A DNA stretch of 64,000 nucleotides from Elusimicrobiota bacterium (lineage in GTDB: Bacteria; Elusimicrobiota; Elusimicrobia; Elusimicrobiales; UBA9959): contig JAPLKI010000014.1 of the NCBI GenBank assembly GCA_026388155.1, positions 62,001 through 126,000 of the forward strand, written 5' to 3'. Under the pieces are notes generated by a model. It did not search any database, was not told the origin of the DNA, and saw nothing but the letters and a program-made list of their open reading frames with translations. The number at the start of each line of letters is the position of its first letter. The stretch's first letter is position 1. Shown here in pieces: positions 50,281 to 58,973 of the stretch. Made by a program: the position numbers and the translations under genes.

Positions 50281-50289
50281 TAGAAGGCT

Positions 50290-51171
50290 TCAGAACGCAG
50301 AGGGGGGGGAAGTCACCTGTACTTCGGTCTTGCGCCAGTTCCGCGCTTTAGCGGTGATGCTGAAACCTCTGCCGTCGCTGGCCAGCACCAGAGAGCCCTC
50401 GTCCAGATTTCTTACCAGCTCGGAGCGCACCGCGCTAAGATTGCCGGTAAGGGCCGCCAGGCGCTTCAGATCGTTGGTATAATGCCCGTTTTCCTTGAGA
50501 TAGATTTTTTCAAGCACCCCTAACTTGTAAACGGTCCTATAGGCGGCCACAACCTGCCGTTTCTCGAACGGGGTCATTTTCAGCACGCTCTGGTTTATCC
50601 AGGCCCCGCAAAAAATCGCAATGAGTGCCCAGGAAAGGGCAAGTATCATTCCATTAGCCATATCCCCGCGCTCCCGCAGGCTTACCACCCGGCTGCCGGC
50701 AATATAGTCGTGCAGAGCGCGCTTATTGCGGGTAAACAAAGCCAGCAGAAACCCCAGATTCAGCAGGAAGGCGCTTAAAAAATAAGCGAGGGAACGAAGG
50801 AACGCTTTGAAGATCCCGAGGTCTTCCCCCGAGGCGTCCTTAACCCTGATACCCATTATATACTTCCCGAGAGTGGCCCTCCCGCCCGAAGACAGGGTCG
50901 TTTCGTAAACCAGGTACGCCAGTATCCATAACAGCTTCCACTTGAACTGCGCGGAGTCGGAATAGACAAACAGCCCTTTTTTTATCAGCAGGCTGAAAGA
51001 GGCGTAACAAACCGCCACAAAAGGGATCGCGTCTATAACATACGCCAAAAACCGCTCGTTAAACCCGGCGGGGAGAGGCCCTTCAAGGACTTCCTCCTGA
51101 AGGGGAAGCGGTTTAACCGGCTCTATCATTTGGCTTGCCTGAGGCGTAAAAACCAGATTCTCGTCTTCCAT
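50290..51171 (-). CDS. RDD-family membrane protein with pilin-like C-terminal domain
   Basis: 293 residues. RDD domain about 35-165 with three membrane segments (NERFLAYVIDAIPFVAVCYA, GGRATLGKYIMGIRVKDASG, RNKRALHDYIAGSRVV; Arg/Asp positions kept). A fourth membrane segment (about 175-195) is followed by a soluble domain of type-IV-pilin/DUF4845-like rhythm (YRTVYKLGVLEKIYLKENGH, YTNDLKRLAALTG) and beta strands to the end. AAGGAGA precedes the ATG. Function unknown; RDD proteins have been linked to transport. Confidence 0.85.
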   Translation of the reverse strand: MEDENLVFTPQASQMIEPVKPLPLQEEVLEGPLPAGFNERFLAYVIDAIPFVAVCYASFSLLIKKGLFVYSDSAQFKWKLLWILAYLVYETTLSSGGRATLGKYIMGIRVKDASGEDLGIFKAFLRSLAYFLSAFLLNLGFLLALFTRNKRALHDYIAGSRVVSLRERGDMANGMILALSWALIAIFCGAWINQSVLKMTPFEKRQVVAAYRTVYKLGVLEKIYLKENGHYTNDLKRLAALTGNLSAVRSELVRNLDEGSLVLASDGRGFSITAKARNWRKTEVQVTSPPSAF

Positions 51172-51343
51172 GTCTGACTCTCCTTTAAAACAGGCTGCAA
51201 AAACTTTATCTCAGATAATTATACTAACCCCGCCGCCAGCTTGCAAATGGCATCGCAGACACCGGCATTTGACTTCGGCGAATGGACCAGACGGGATATA
51301 GAGTTGGACACCCCGCCGCAAAATTGATTTAATCTATTTTATC

Positions 51344-52189
51344 ATGTGCAGAATGGCCGCCGTTATAACTGAAAATCCGACCGGGCGCGCGGATATTTTA
51401 TGCGATTCGGAAAAAGCTCTGTTCAAACAGGCCGGCGCAGTAAAGGGCAGATTCCAGGACGACGGCTGGGGCATGGCTTATTTTAGCTCCGGCTCAAACC
51501 CGCTGACGTTTAAAAGCGCGGGGCCTGCCCGCGTTGAAAAAGCCGCTTTCAGACGCGCGGCGCTTGCGGCCTCCGGAGCCGATATCGTTCTCGCGCACCT
51601 GCGGGACGCCTCAAACCCTAAAGGGCTCGCGCGCTCCAAACTTCTCGGCCTCAAAAACTCCCAGCCTTTTTGCGGGAATGGTTTCACATTCGCGCACAAC
51701 GGCACGCTTTACATTCCCGATGAGATAAAAAGCGCGCTGGGCAAATACGCCGGATTTGTAAAAGGGAACAACGACAGCGAGGTTCTTTTCTGGCAGATAA
51801 TGAAAATGCTGGACGCCTACGGCACGGCGGAATTAGCCCTTGAAATGGCGCTGGACGAAATAACAACCGTCTGGCTCTCCTGCAAAAAACGCTATCCGCA
51901 GAGGAACGCGCCCTACAGGGGCATGAACATAATGCTTGCTGACTCAAAAAACCTGTGGGTACTGTGTCACTGCCCAAAAAGCTGGGATCGCGGCGCGCTG
52001 CTCACTCCCGGCTGGGAATTCGGCCGTCTGGCCTGGCGTAGGGAAAAAGACGCCTTCGTTTTTTCAAGCGAACCGCTTGACGGAGGAAGCTGGAACAAGC
52101 TTGCCGACCTGGACCTGGCTGAAGTTTCCCTTATTAGAGGAAAGCTTGAACTGAAAATAAAAAAATTGTATTGTAAGGTAATATTATGA
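51344..52189 (+). CDS. Class II glutamine amidotransferase domain protein
   Basis: 281 residues. The N-terminus MCRMAAV gives the catalytic Cys after Met removal. Class II blocks are QDDGWGMAYF near 37-46, VLAHLRDASNPKG near 79-91, QPFCGNGFTFAHNGTLYIPD near 105-124, and NNDSEVLFWQIM near 143. This fits the YafJ/EgtC-like stand-alone amidotransferase group, which releases ammonia from glutamine or cleaves gamma-glutamyl bonds. The substrate is unknown. The stop overlaps the next start (ATGA). A TAATCT hexamer at 51330-51335 before the ATG and no ribosome site suggest another near-leaderless start. Confidence 0.9.
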   Translation: MCRMAAVITENPTGRADILCDSEKALFKQAGAVKGRFQDDGWGMAYFSSGSNPLTFKSAGPARVEKAAFRRAALAASGADIVLAHLRDASNPKGLARSKLLGLKNSQPFCGNGFTFAHNGTLYIPDEIKSALGKYAGFVKGNNDSEVLFWQIMKMLDAYGTAELALEMALDEITTVWLSCKKRYPQRNAPYRGMNIMLADSKNLWVLCHCPKSWDRGALLTPGWEFGRLAWRREKDAFVFSSEPLDGGSWNKLADLDLAEVSLIRGKLELKIKKLYCKVIL

Positions 52190-52809
52190 AATGGATCGTC
52201 ATGCTTCTCGTCTTCGTCGGCGGCATCTACTACCTGGTCAACAGGCATAAAACCGAACTGCATCAGCAGGAAGTGATCGAACAGACAAAAAAAGAGCGGG
52301 CGCAGGCCATTGAGGAACAGACCCTGCCGCCGGCGCCCGAAACGACCTACACCATGAAATTTTCCCTTAACACCTTAAAAACCCTGCGCAATCTTACGCA
52401 GGATCCGAATGAAAAAGTGCGTTTCGCCGCCGTGGAACTGCTTTGGCAGCTGCAGGACGAACAGATTCCCGGCGTAATTAAATGGATGTTCGCGAACGAA
52501 ACCGAGGCCTCCGTTAAAAAAAGCATTATTGATATGCTCTCCAAAGACAAGAGCAGACTGAGTCTGGCCCTCATTACCGGCGCCATGAGCGACTATGACA
52601 AAGAAACACGCCTTAAGGCTGTTGAGGCCATAGGCACTTTTTCCAACAAAGAAGCCATTACGGCCCTTAACCCCGCCATGGAAGATTACGACGAAGAAAT
52701 ACGTCTTAAGGCCATTGAAGCCGTTAACCATATCCGCCAGGATATACAAACCAACAAAGAGCAGAAGATGCGCGAGTTGGAAATGAAACCCATCTTCAAA
52801 ATAGAATAA
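52186..52809 (+). CDS. Membrane-anchored HEAT-repeat protein
   Basis: 207 residues. One N-terminal membrane segment (residues 3-18), a charged linker, then three or four HEAT repeats (LTQDPNEKVRFAAVELLWQL, FANETEASVKKSIIDMLSKD, MSDYDKETRLKAVEAIGTFS, MEDYDEEIRLKAIEAVNHIR). HEAT solenoids bind proteins. Translationally coupled to the amidotransferase gene, so a scaffold or regulator for it is possible. No family assigned beyond the repeats. Confidence 0.85.
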   Translation: MKWIVMLLVFVGGIYYLVNRHKTELHQQEVIEQTKKERAQAIEEQTLPPAPETTYTMKFSLNTLKTLRNLTQDPNEKVRFAAVELLWQLQDEQIPGVIKWMFANETEASVKKSIIDMLSKDKSRLSLALITGAMSDYDKETRLKAVEAIGTFSNKEAITALNPAMEDYDEEIRLKAIEAVNHIRQDIQTNKEQKMRELEMKPIFKIE

Positions 52810-52815
52810 CTACGC

Positions 52816-52876
52816 CGAAGCTGGCAGGCTTGTATGCTGGTATGCTTTAAGCCTACTGGCCTACCCGCCTACCAGC
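52816..52876. repeat. TATGCTGG/CCTACCAGC-type mosaic repeat
   Basis: Words AAGCTGGCAGGCTTGTATGC, TGGTATGCTTTAAGCC, then TACTGGCCTACCCGCCTACC and AGCCGGC; the right half is roughly complementary to the left. It fills the gap before the moxR gene. Confidence 0.7.
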
Positions 52877-52892
52877 CGGCAAGGAGCGAACC

Positions 52893-53882
52893 ATGGACTC
52901 GGAAATATCCCAATTGAGCAAAAAAATACAAGCGGATTCTATTTTCATCCAGGACCTGAAAAAGGAAATAGCCAAAGTGCTTGTGGGCCAGGATGACCTG
53001 GTGAACGGCCTGCTGGTGGGACTTATCGCCAACGGGCATGTGCTGCTGGAAGGTGTGCCGGGGCTTGCTAAAACGCTGGCGGTAAAAACGCTCGCGCAGG
53101 CCGTATCGGCCGCTTTTCAGCGCATACAGTTCACCCCCGACCTGCTGCCCGCCGATATCGTGGGCACGCTGGTTTTCAATCCCAAGGAAAGCTCTTTCTT
53201 TGTGAGAAAAGGCCCGATATTTTCAAATATCATACTGGCCGACGAAATAAACCGCGCGCCGGCAAAGGTCCAGAGCGCTCTTCTTGAGGCCATGCAGGAA
53301 CGCCAGGTAACTATTTCGGACACCACCTATAAACTGCCGGAACTGTTCATGGTAATGGCTACGCAGAACCCCATAGAGCAGGAAGGCACCTACCCGCTGC
53401 CCGAAGCGCAAATTGACCGTTTCATGCTGAAACTAAACATAAATTACCCTTCAAAAGCCGAGGAAGCCAAAGTGCTGGACCTTATGGCCAGACAAAGCGT
53501 GCCCTCGGCGGGCAAGGTGGTTTCCGCCGAACAGATTTTAAAAGCCAGACAGACCGCCGACCAGGTGTATGTGGATGAAAAAATAAAAAACTATGTGCTG
53601 GACCTCGTAATCGCCACCAGGACGCCTGAAAAATACGGACTTGAAAAAATAAAACCCTGGATACTCTACGGCGCGAGCCCGCGCGCCACCATTTACATGA
53701 TCCAGGCGGCCAAGGCCTACGCGTTCATCGGAGGGCGCGGCTACGTAACCCCGGAAGATATAAAAGCCGTGGGCTTTGACGTCATGCGCCACCGCGTGCT
53801 GCTCACCTACGAGGCGGAAGCCGAAAATATCAATTCCGAAACCGTGCTGAAAACTGTTTTTGAGGCGATAGAAGTGCCGTAA
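52893..53882 (+). CDS. MoxR-type AAA+ ATPase
   Basis: 329 residues. Walker A LLEGVPGLAKTLAVK near 52-66, Walker B NIILADEINRAPAKVQ near 110-125, MATQNPIEQEGTYPLPEAQI near 151-170 with sensor and Arg-finger residues, and a lid domain. MoxR ATPases act as chaperones that activate VWA-domain proteins encoded nearby. It heads the DUF58-bat gene set here. AAGGAG precedes the ATG. Confidence 0.96.
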   Translation: MDSEISQLSKKIQADSIFIQDLKKEIAKVLVGQDDLVNGLLVGLIANGHVLLEGVPGLAKTLAVKTLAQAVSAAFQRIQFTPDLLPADIVGTLVFNPKESSFFVRKGPIFSNIILADEINRAPAKVQSALLEAMQERQVTISDTTYKLPELFMVMATQNPIEQEGTYPLPEAQIDRFMLKLNINYPSKAEEAKVLDLMARQSVPSAGKVVSAEQILKARQTADQVYVDEKIKNYVLDLVIATRTPEKYGLEKIKPWILYGASPRATIYMIQAAKAYAFIGGRGYVTPEDIKAVGFDVMRHRVLLTYEAEAENINSETVLKTVFEAIEVP

Positions 53883-53892
53883 AAAGGCAGCG

Positions 53893-54062
53893 AATAGCGG
53901 CGAGCGTATAGCGGACAGGGAAGGAGTAAGATCAGCAATTCCGTCCCCAACCCCTATCCCCTATATGCTATACACTGAAGTTATAAAGGGGATAGCGGAT
54001 AGGGAAGGAGTAAGATTGGCAATTCCATCCCCAACCTCTATCCCCTATACGCTATACGCTGT
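53893..54062. repeat. Tandem pair of TAGGG/CCCTA-type repeats
   Basis: Two diverged units of about 93 bases, each with a left arm (GGATAGCGGATAGGGAAGGA), an AAGATTGGCAATTCC-like loop and a right arm (CTATCCCCTATACGCTATAC). The gap between moxR and the DUF58 gene consists almost wholly of them. Confidence 0.9.
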
Positions 54063-54071
54063 AGTTAAACT

Positions 54072-54965
54072 ATGAACACCGCTGAAATTCTTAAAAAGGT
54101 CCGCCAGATAGAAATAAAAACCGGCCGTCTGGTAAGTGAAACCTTCGCGGGCGAATATCAGAGCGTTTTTAAGGGCAGGGGCATGGAATTCGCCGAGGTG
54201 CGCGAATATGTGCCGGGCGACGACGTCCGCTCCATAGACTGGAATGTCACCGCCCGCTCCTCCAAACCCTTCGTCAAGCGCTATGTTGAGGAACGCGAAC
54301 TTACCCTGCTTATAGTCTGCGATATCTCGGCCTCGCAGGCATTCGGCTCCTCGGACCGGGCTAAAAACGAGGCGGCGGCGGAACTGGCGGCTATGTTCGC
54401 CTTCTCCGCCCTGAAAAACAATGACAAGACCGGCCTGCTTTTATTCACCGACCGCGCGGAATTGTACATCCCGCCCAGGAAAGGCAAAAACCATAGTTTG
54501 CGCATTATCCGCGAACTGCTGGCTTATCAACCGTCGAATAAAGGCACCGACATCGCCAAAGCCCTCTCAATGGTCAACAAGATAATGAAGCGAAAGGGCA
54601 TAGTTTTCCTGCTTTCGGATTTTCACGCCCCCGACTTCAGCCGCGAACTGCGCCTGACGGCCCAGCGCCACGATCTTATACCCGTGGCCATAAGCGACCC
54701 TTTTGAAAGGCGTTTGCCGCGCCTGAACGCAATGCTTGCTTCAAGCTGGCTTGAAGGCGGTCCCGCCGCCGGAGTCAGCGCCGCGGATCTTTCAAGCCCC
54801 GCTTTTCTCAATGCTCACAGGACGCAGGCCGAACTGGAAAGTAAAACCCTGGAGAAAATAATGCTTTCGGCCGGAGTGCAATGGATCGACGTACACGCGG
54901 AATGCGATATTTACGACCCGGTGGTTAAATTTTTCCGCCAGCGCCAGAAAAAAATAAGGCTGTAA
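54072..54965 (+). CDS. DUF58 (VWA-like) protein of the Bat locus
   Basis: 297 residues, cytoplasmic. DUF58 signature EFAEVREYVPGDDVRSIDWN near 38-57, then FVKRYVEERELTLLIVCDIS near 66-85 and SDFHAPDF near 183. The domain is a VWA-like fold whose metal site is partial (DISASQ). Its role with MoxR is not settled; the pair is widespread and precedes Bat genes here. The gene is separated from moxR by the tandem repeat. Confidence 0.94.
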   Translation: MNTAEILKKVRQIEIKTGRLVSETFAGEYQSVFKGRGMEFAEVREYVPGDDVRSIDWNVTARSSKPFVKRYVEERELTLLIVCDISASQAFGSSDRAKNEAAAELAAMFAFSALKNNDKTGLLLFTDRAELYIPPRKGKNHSLRIIRELLAYQPSNKGTDIAKALSMVNKIMKRKGIVFLLSDFHAPDFSRELRLTAQRHDLIPVAISDPFERRLPRLNAMLASSWLEGGPAAGVSAADLSSPAFLNAHRTQAELESKTLEKIMLSAGVQWIDVHAECDIYDPVVKFFRQRQKKIRL

Positions 54966-55015
54966 GGACAGAGATCAGGGGCTAGGGTTTAGAGAATAGT
55001 TGAAAAAACAGCAAT

Positions 55016-56008
55016 ATGAAATTCCTGAATGTTTTTTTTCTGGCCTTTTTAACTGCCGTCCAGACAGCCGCTTCCCAAACCGTTTCGTTTAAAATAACGC
55101 CGCCCCCGCAAAAGCCCAAACTGGCCGAGCCCTTTAAACTGCGCCTTGAGGCCTCTTACGGCGGAAATTACACCGTTAAAATCGATACCGCCTCAATAGA
55201 CAGCGAATTTTTTGAAATTTTAAAAATAACAAAACTCTCCTCAAAAGAATCCGGCGGCGCTTCCACCTCGGAGTTTGAATTTGAGGCCGAGGCTTTCGCC
55301 ATCGGGGTCAGCACCTTCCCCGAAATAACTTTTCAGCTTTACGGCGCCGGCGGGGCCATGGAAGCCAAAAGTCCGTCCTTCCCGCTTGAGATAGAACCCT
55401 TGTTTGAAAAACCAAAACCGGGAGAGAGCGCGGAGATAAAGGACATTTATCCGCCGCTCAAATTTATACCGTGGTTTTGGCTTATTGCGGCTTTCCTCGC
55501 TTTGTGCGCGCTTGGCGCTTTTCTTTACGCCAGGCGTAAAAAACCCGCCGCCGCGCTCGCGGCTGAAACCCGGAAAGACACGCGCACGCCGTACAGGCGG
55601 GCAATGGACAGCCTGGAAAGTCTGGCGGCCTCGGGCCTTTGGGAAGAGGGTAAAATAAAAGATTTTTACATCTGTTTTTCCGCCATCTTCCGGCTTTACA
55701 TGAAAGAGCAATTCGCCATAGACGCCCTTTTAATGACCACGGCAAGCCTTTTAAGGGAACTAAAAAAAACCGGCGCCGAAGTGCAGACCCTCATAAAATC
55801 GAGGGAACTGCTTGAACGCTCGGACCTGGTAAAATTCGCTAAATTCAAGCCGCAGCAGAAAGATTCCGATCTTGCCGACCTCAGGGAAATACTTGGCGGC
55901 CTCACAAGACAGACGGAAAACGCGAAGGAACTGAAAACGGACAAAGCGGCGCAGGCAGCTCCGGCGCCCGCTACAGGTGCGGGGAACAAACCGGGGGGAC
56001 AGTCATGA
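55016..56008 (+). CDS. Bat-locus membrane protein (BatD/DUF4381-like)
   Basis: 330 residues. Signal peptide (MKFLNVFFLAFLTAVQTAAS), a periplasmic beta-domain (about 20-145), one membrane segment (about 155-175, WFWLIAAFLALCALGAFLYA) and a cytoplasmic helical domain (YRRAMDSLESLAASGLWEEG). The layout matches the short BatD-like/DUF4381-like proteins between DUF58 and BatA. The leader and first seven codons (MKFLN) are homologous at DNA level to those of batD at 58896. Its stop overlaps batA (ATGA). Confidence 0.8.
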   Translation: MKFLNVFFLAFLTAVQTAASQTVSFKITPPPQKPKLAEPFKLRLEASYGGNYTVKIDTASIDSEFFEILKITKLSSKESGGASTSEFEFEAEAFAIGVSTFPEITFQLYGAGGAMEAKSPSFPLEIEPLFEKPKPGESAEIKDIYPPLKFIPWFWLIAAFLALCALGAFLYARRKKPAAALAAETRKDTRTPYRRAMDSLESLAASGLWEEGKIKDFYICFSAIFRLYMKEQFAIDALLMTTASLLRELKKTGAEVQTLIKSRELLERSDLVKFAKFKPQQKDSDLADLREILGGLTRQTENAKELKTDKAAQAAPAPATGAGNKPGGQS

Positions 56009-56985
56009 ACTTCGCCAACCCCTGGGCGCTGCTTCTGCTCCCGCTCATACTTGCGGCCGTGGCTTTTGCGGGGACCCGCTGGGGAGGCAAATTTATTCCG
56101 GCCGGCTCTCCGACGCCGCTGCCGTTCATTCCGACCTTTAAAACGCGCCTGTTTTCTTTTCTTCCGTTCAACTGCCGAGCGGCGGCTCTTATCCTGCTGG
56201 TGCTCGCGCTCGCGAGGCCGCAAAAAACCGAGCGGGGGCAGATTCCGCCGGCTGAAGGCGTGGATATAATGCTGGCCCTTGATACTTCCTACAGCATGGC
56301 GGCCATTGATCTGAAACCCAGCCGCCTTGACGCGGCAAAGTCCGCCGCCGCCGACTTTGTAAAGCGGCGTGCCCACGACCGGCTGGGCATTGTGGTTTTC
56401 GGCGGAACGCCCATACTTACCTGTCCTCTTACTCTTGATTACTCCTCCGTGCTTGAAACGCTTGACGCGGCTTACCTTAACATGACCAAGGCCGACGGCA
56501 CAGCCATAGGCGACGCAATAGCTACCGCCGTCAATCATCTTAAAAACAGCAAAGCAAAAAGCAAGATAATTATTCTGCTTACCGACGGCCGTTCAAACAC
56601 CGGCCTGATAAGCGACCCCATGACCGCCGCCAAAACAGCGGCCGCCTACGATATAAAGATTTACACCATAGGAACAGCCGCAAAGGGCAAAGCTCAGGTG
56701 CCCACAGGCAATCCCTTCCAGCCGTATATCACCATAGAAGAAGACCTGGACGAAGCCCCCCTGATGGAAATAGCCAATACCACGGGGGGGGAATTCTACC
56801 GGGCCACTAACTATCTTGAACTGCAAAAGATCTACGAAAAGATAGACTCGCTTGAAAAAACCAAGTTTGAAATAAAGGCTTACGCCAATTATTCCGACCG
56901 CTACGAACCGCTGCTGGCGGCGGCATTGACGCTGCTGGTTTTGACTTTCGTTCTGGAAAAAACTTATCTAAGGACGATACCATGA
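56005..56985 (+). CDS. batA: BatA-like VWA membrane protein
   Basis: 326 residues. Membrane segments at about 8-25, 52-68 and 305-322, and a VWA domain between, with an intact MIDAS (DTSYSMAA near 91-98; T in NMTKADGTAIG; D in LLTDGRSN). Aerotolerance (Bat) proteins protect some anaerobes against oxygen or act in envelope integrity. Translationally coupled to the upstream gene. Confidence 0.93.
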   Translation: MNFANPWALLLLPLILAAVAFAGTRWGGKFIPAGSPTPLPFIPTFKTRLFSFLPFNCRAAALILLVLALARPQKTERGQIPPAEGVDIMLALDTSYSMAAIDLKPSRLDAAKSAAADFVKRRAHDRLGIVVFGGTPILTCPLTLDYSSVLETLDAAYLNMTKADGTAIGDAIATAVNHLKNSKAKSKIIILLTDGRSNTGLISDPMTAAKTAAAYDIKIYTIGTAAKGKAQVPTGNPFQPYITIEEDLDEAPLMEIANTTGGEFYRATNYLELQKIYEKIDSLEKTKFEIKAYANYSDRYEPLLAAALTLLVLTFVLEKTYLRTIP

Positions 56986-56990
56986 AACAG

Positions 56991-57077
56991 GGAATAGCGG
57001 CTAGGGAAGAGTGTTTAGGGAAGGAGTTTCTTATTTCTGCCCCCTCTACCCTCGCCCCTAGCCCCTCTACCCTGTAA
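56991..57077. repeat. TAGGG/CCCTA-type mosaic repeat
   Basis: Left arm GGGAATAGCGGCTAGGGAAG, loop TTTCTTATTTCTG, right arm CCTCTACCCTCGCCCCTAGC and CCCTCTACCCTG. It fills the gap between the two VWA genes. Confidence 0.88.
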
Positions 57078-57084
57078 CTTGCCT

Positions 57085-58830
57085 ATGGAACTTTTTAAAT
57101 ACCCTGTACTGGCAGTCTGGCTCATGGCCGCTTTGGCGGCTCTGGTTTTTCTGCGCTTTAAGGCCGAAAAAACAAAATGGATCCTTGCTGAAAACGTGCT
57201 GGGTAAAAAAACTCTCCAGCGCTTGAGTCTGCAAAAAGGCTGGGCGCGCAAGCGGACGCGCGACATACTTCTGCTGACCGCTTTATTTTTTGCCGCCGTG
57301 GCGGCAAGCGGCCCGCAATGGGGCATGGAGCTGGCCCAGATAACGGATCTCAACGGCAACCTGGTGATAGCGGTGGACACCTCGCTGTCCATGGCGGCTA
57401 AAGACCTGAAGCCCTCGCGGCTCGAAAACGCCAAACTCATGCTTGGCGCTCTGGCGGAAAAATTCCCCGATTACCGCATAGGCGTGGTGGCGTTCGCCGG
57501 ACGAGCCTACGTGCAATGCCCCCTGACCACGGACCTGGACGCCATAAAATACTTTATTTCCCTGCTGTCGCCCGGGATGCTGCCTTCAAAAGGCACGGAT
57601 CTCTCGGACGCCATTGAAACCTCGGGCCGCATGCTTGAACACTACGGCAGCCAGAAAGTGATGGTGCTTATCACGGACGGCGAAGATCATTCAAAAAACC
57701 TTGACCAGGCCATTAAAGACGCGGCGGCTGCGGGCCTGCGGGTTTTTACCATAGGCATAGGTAAGCCGGAAGGCGAGCTTATAGCGGAAACCGACGCGGC
57801 GGGCGGCACTCTTGGGTACAAAAAAGACGCTTCAGGCAAAACCGTAGTGACGAAACTGGACGAGCGGACGCTTTTAAAAATAGCCTCCCAGACAGGAGGC
57901 GCCTACCTTCGCTACTCGGACCCCGACGCGGCGGGCGAAGAGATGCGCTCTGCCGTTTCAAGGCTGTCGCTGACGAAAACCAAAGGCTTCGGCCGCGCCA
58001 ATTTCAAAAACCGCTATCAATGGCCGCTTGCTTTGGCCCTGTTGGCGCTTTTGCTAGAATTACTGTTCATGGAGAATCCCGAAGCGTCAGTCAAGGCAAT
58101 ATCCATAAGTTCGCGGCTCAGGAGATGGCTGGGGCTGGCGTTTAGAAGGGTAGTTCCTGTTTTTCTGACGGCTGTCGCTATGCAGCAGACACTCAGCGCC
58201 TCCGAAGCCAAAAGCCTCGCGGGCAAAGGCACCGACGCCTATGACAAAAAAGACTATCCAAAGGCCTACGAATACTATGGCAAGGCTTTGGAGCTGGAAC
58301 CAAAAAATTCAAAGATAATTTTCAATTCCGGCGACGTTTTTTACCGCCTTGAGGACTACAGCCATGCCGGCGAAGCATTCAACGCGGCCTCCGCCGCGTC
58401 TCCGGCTATCTCCCACAAAGCGCGCTACAACGAAGGCAACGCTTATTTCATGCAGGGCGACTACAAGAAAGCCGCCGCCAGTTACCGTTCGGCCGTGCTT
58501 TCAGACCCGAAAGACAAAAACGCCAAATTCAATCTTCAAAGAGCCCTGGAACGGCTTCAGGAAAATAATAAAAACCAGCAGCAGAAGGATAAACAAAAAA
58601 AGGACCCCAAAAAAGACGACAAAAAAAAAGACGGCCAGGATAAAGACAAAAATAAAAACGAGGGACAGGATAAAGAAAAGCAGCGGAAGAAAGACGAAGC
58701 CAGGGCACAGGCGGACCGTCTGCTTGAAATGATGAAAGAAAAGGAGAAATCCGCGGCTAATAAACAAATTCAGGACGCCCGTTTTGAAAACAAGCCGAAG
58801 GAAAGAGACGAAGCAGGGGAGGACTGGTGA
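57085..58830 (+). CDS. BatB-BatC fusion (VWA plus TPR)
   Basis: 581 residues from the ATG at 57085; a TTG two codons earlier is less likely. N-terminal membrane segments, then a VWA domain with MIDAS DTSLSMAAKDL near 93, SKGTDLSDAIE near 172 and LITDGEDHSKN near 195, a membrane segment (about 312-330), then two or three TPR motifs (about 375-480, AKSLAGKGTDAYDKKDYPKA and KARYNEGNAYFMQGDYKKAA). It ends in a highly charged Lys/Asp tail (about 490-560). BatB and BatC are separate proteins in classic Bat operons; here they are one. A hydrophobic segment between them suggests the TPR part faces the periplasm. Confidence 0.9.
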   Translation: MELFKYPVLAVWLMAALAALVFLRFKAEKTKWILAENVLGKKTLQRLSLQKGWARKRTRDILLLTALFFAAVAASGPQWGMELAQITDLNGNLVIAVDTSLSMAAKDLKPSRLENAKLMLGALAEKFPDYRIGVVAFAGRAYVQCPLTTDLDAIKYFISLLSPGMLPSKGTDLSDAIETSGRMLEHYGSQKVMVLITDGEDHSKNLDQAIKDAAAAGLRVFTIGIGKPEGELIAETDAAGGTLGYKKDASGKTVVTKLDERTLLKIASQTGGAYLRYSDPDAAGEEMRSAVSRLSLTKTKGFGRANFKNRYQWPLALALLALLLELLFMENPEASVKAISISSRLRRWLGLAFRRVVPVFLTAVAMQQTLSASEAKSLAGKGTDAYDKKDYPKAYEYYGKALELEPKNSKIIFNSGDVFYRLEDYSHAGEAFNAASAASPAISHKARYNEGNAYFMQGDYKKAAASYRSAVLSDPKDKNAKFNLQRALERLQENNKNQQQKDKQKKDPKKDDKKKDGQDKDKNKNEGQDKEKQRKKDEARAQADRLLEMMKEKEKSAANKQIQDARFENKPKERDEAGEDW

Positions 58831-58844
58831 CAGCACGTCAGCAT

Positions 58845-58973
58845 AGAGGGGTTAGGGGCTAGGGCAAAGAAAAGAATTGAAAGAACAGCAAATTTATGAA
58901 ATTCCTGAATAGTCTAAAAAAAGTCTTTAAATTTGTTTTTTGCTCTACCCTGTTCCCTCTACCCTCTACCCTG
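58845..58973. repeat. TAGGG/CCCTA repeat spanning the batD start
   Basis: Left arm AGAGGGGTTAGGGGCTAGGG upstream of the gene; right arm CTCTACCCTGTTCCCTCTAC plus CCTCTACCCTG inside the coding region. The start codon and first 15 codons of batD lie in the loop, and the right arm encodes part of its signal peptide (CSTLFPLPSTLPLA). Confidence 0.85.

Noticed and set aside
53893-54062. Tandem repeats considered as rho-independent terminators
   Set aside because: They lie inside an operon, have AT-containing imperfect stems and lack a T-tract.
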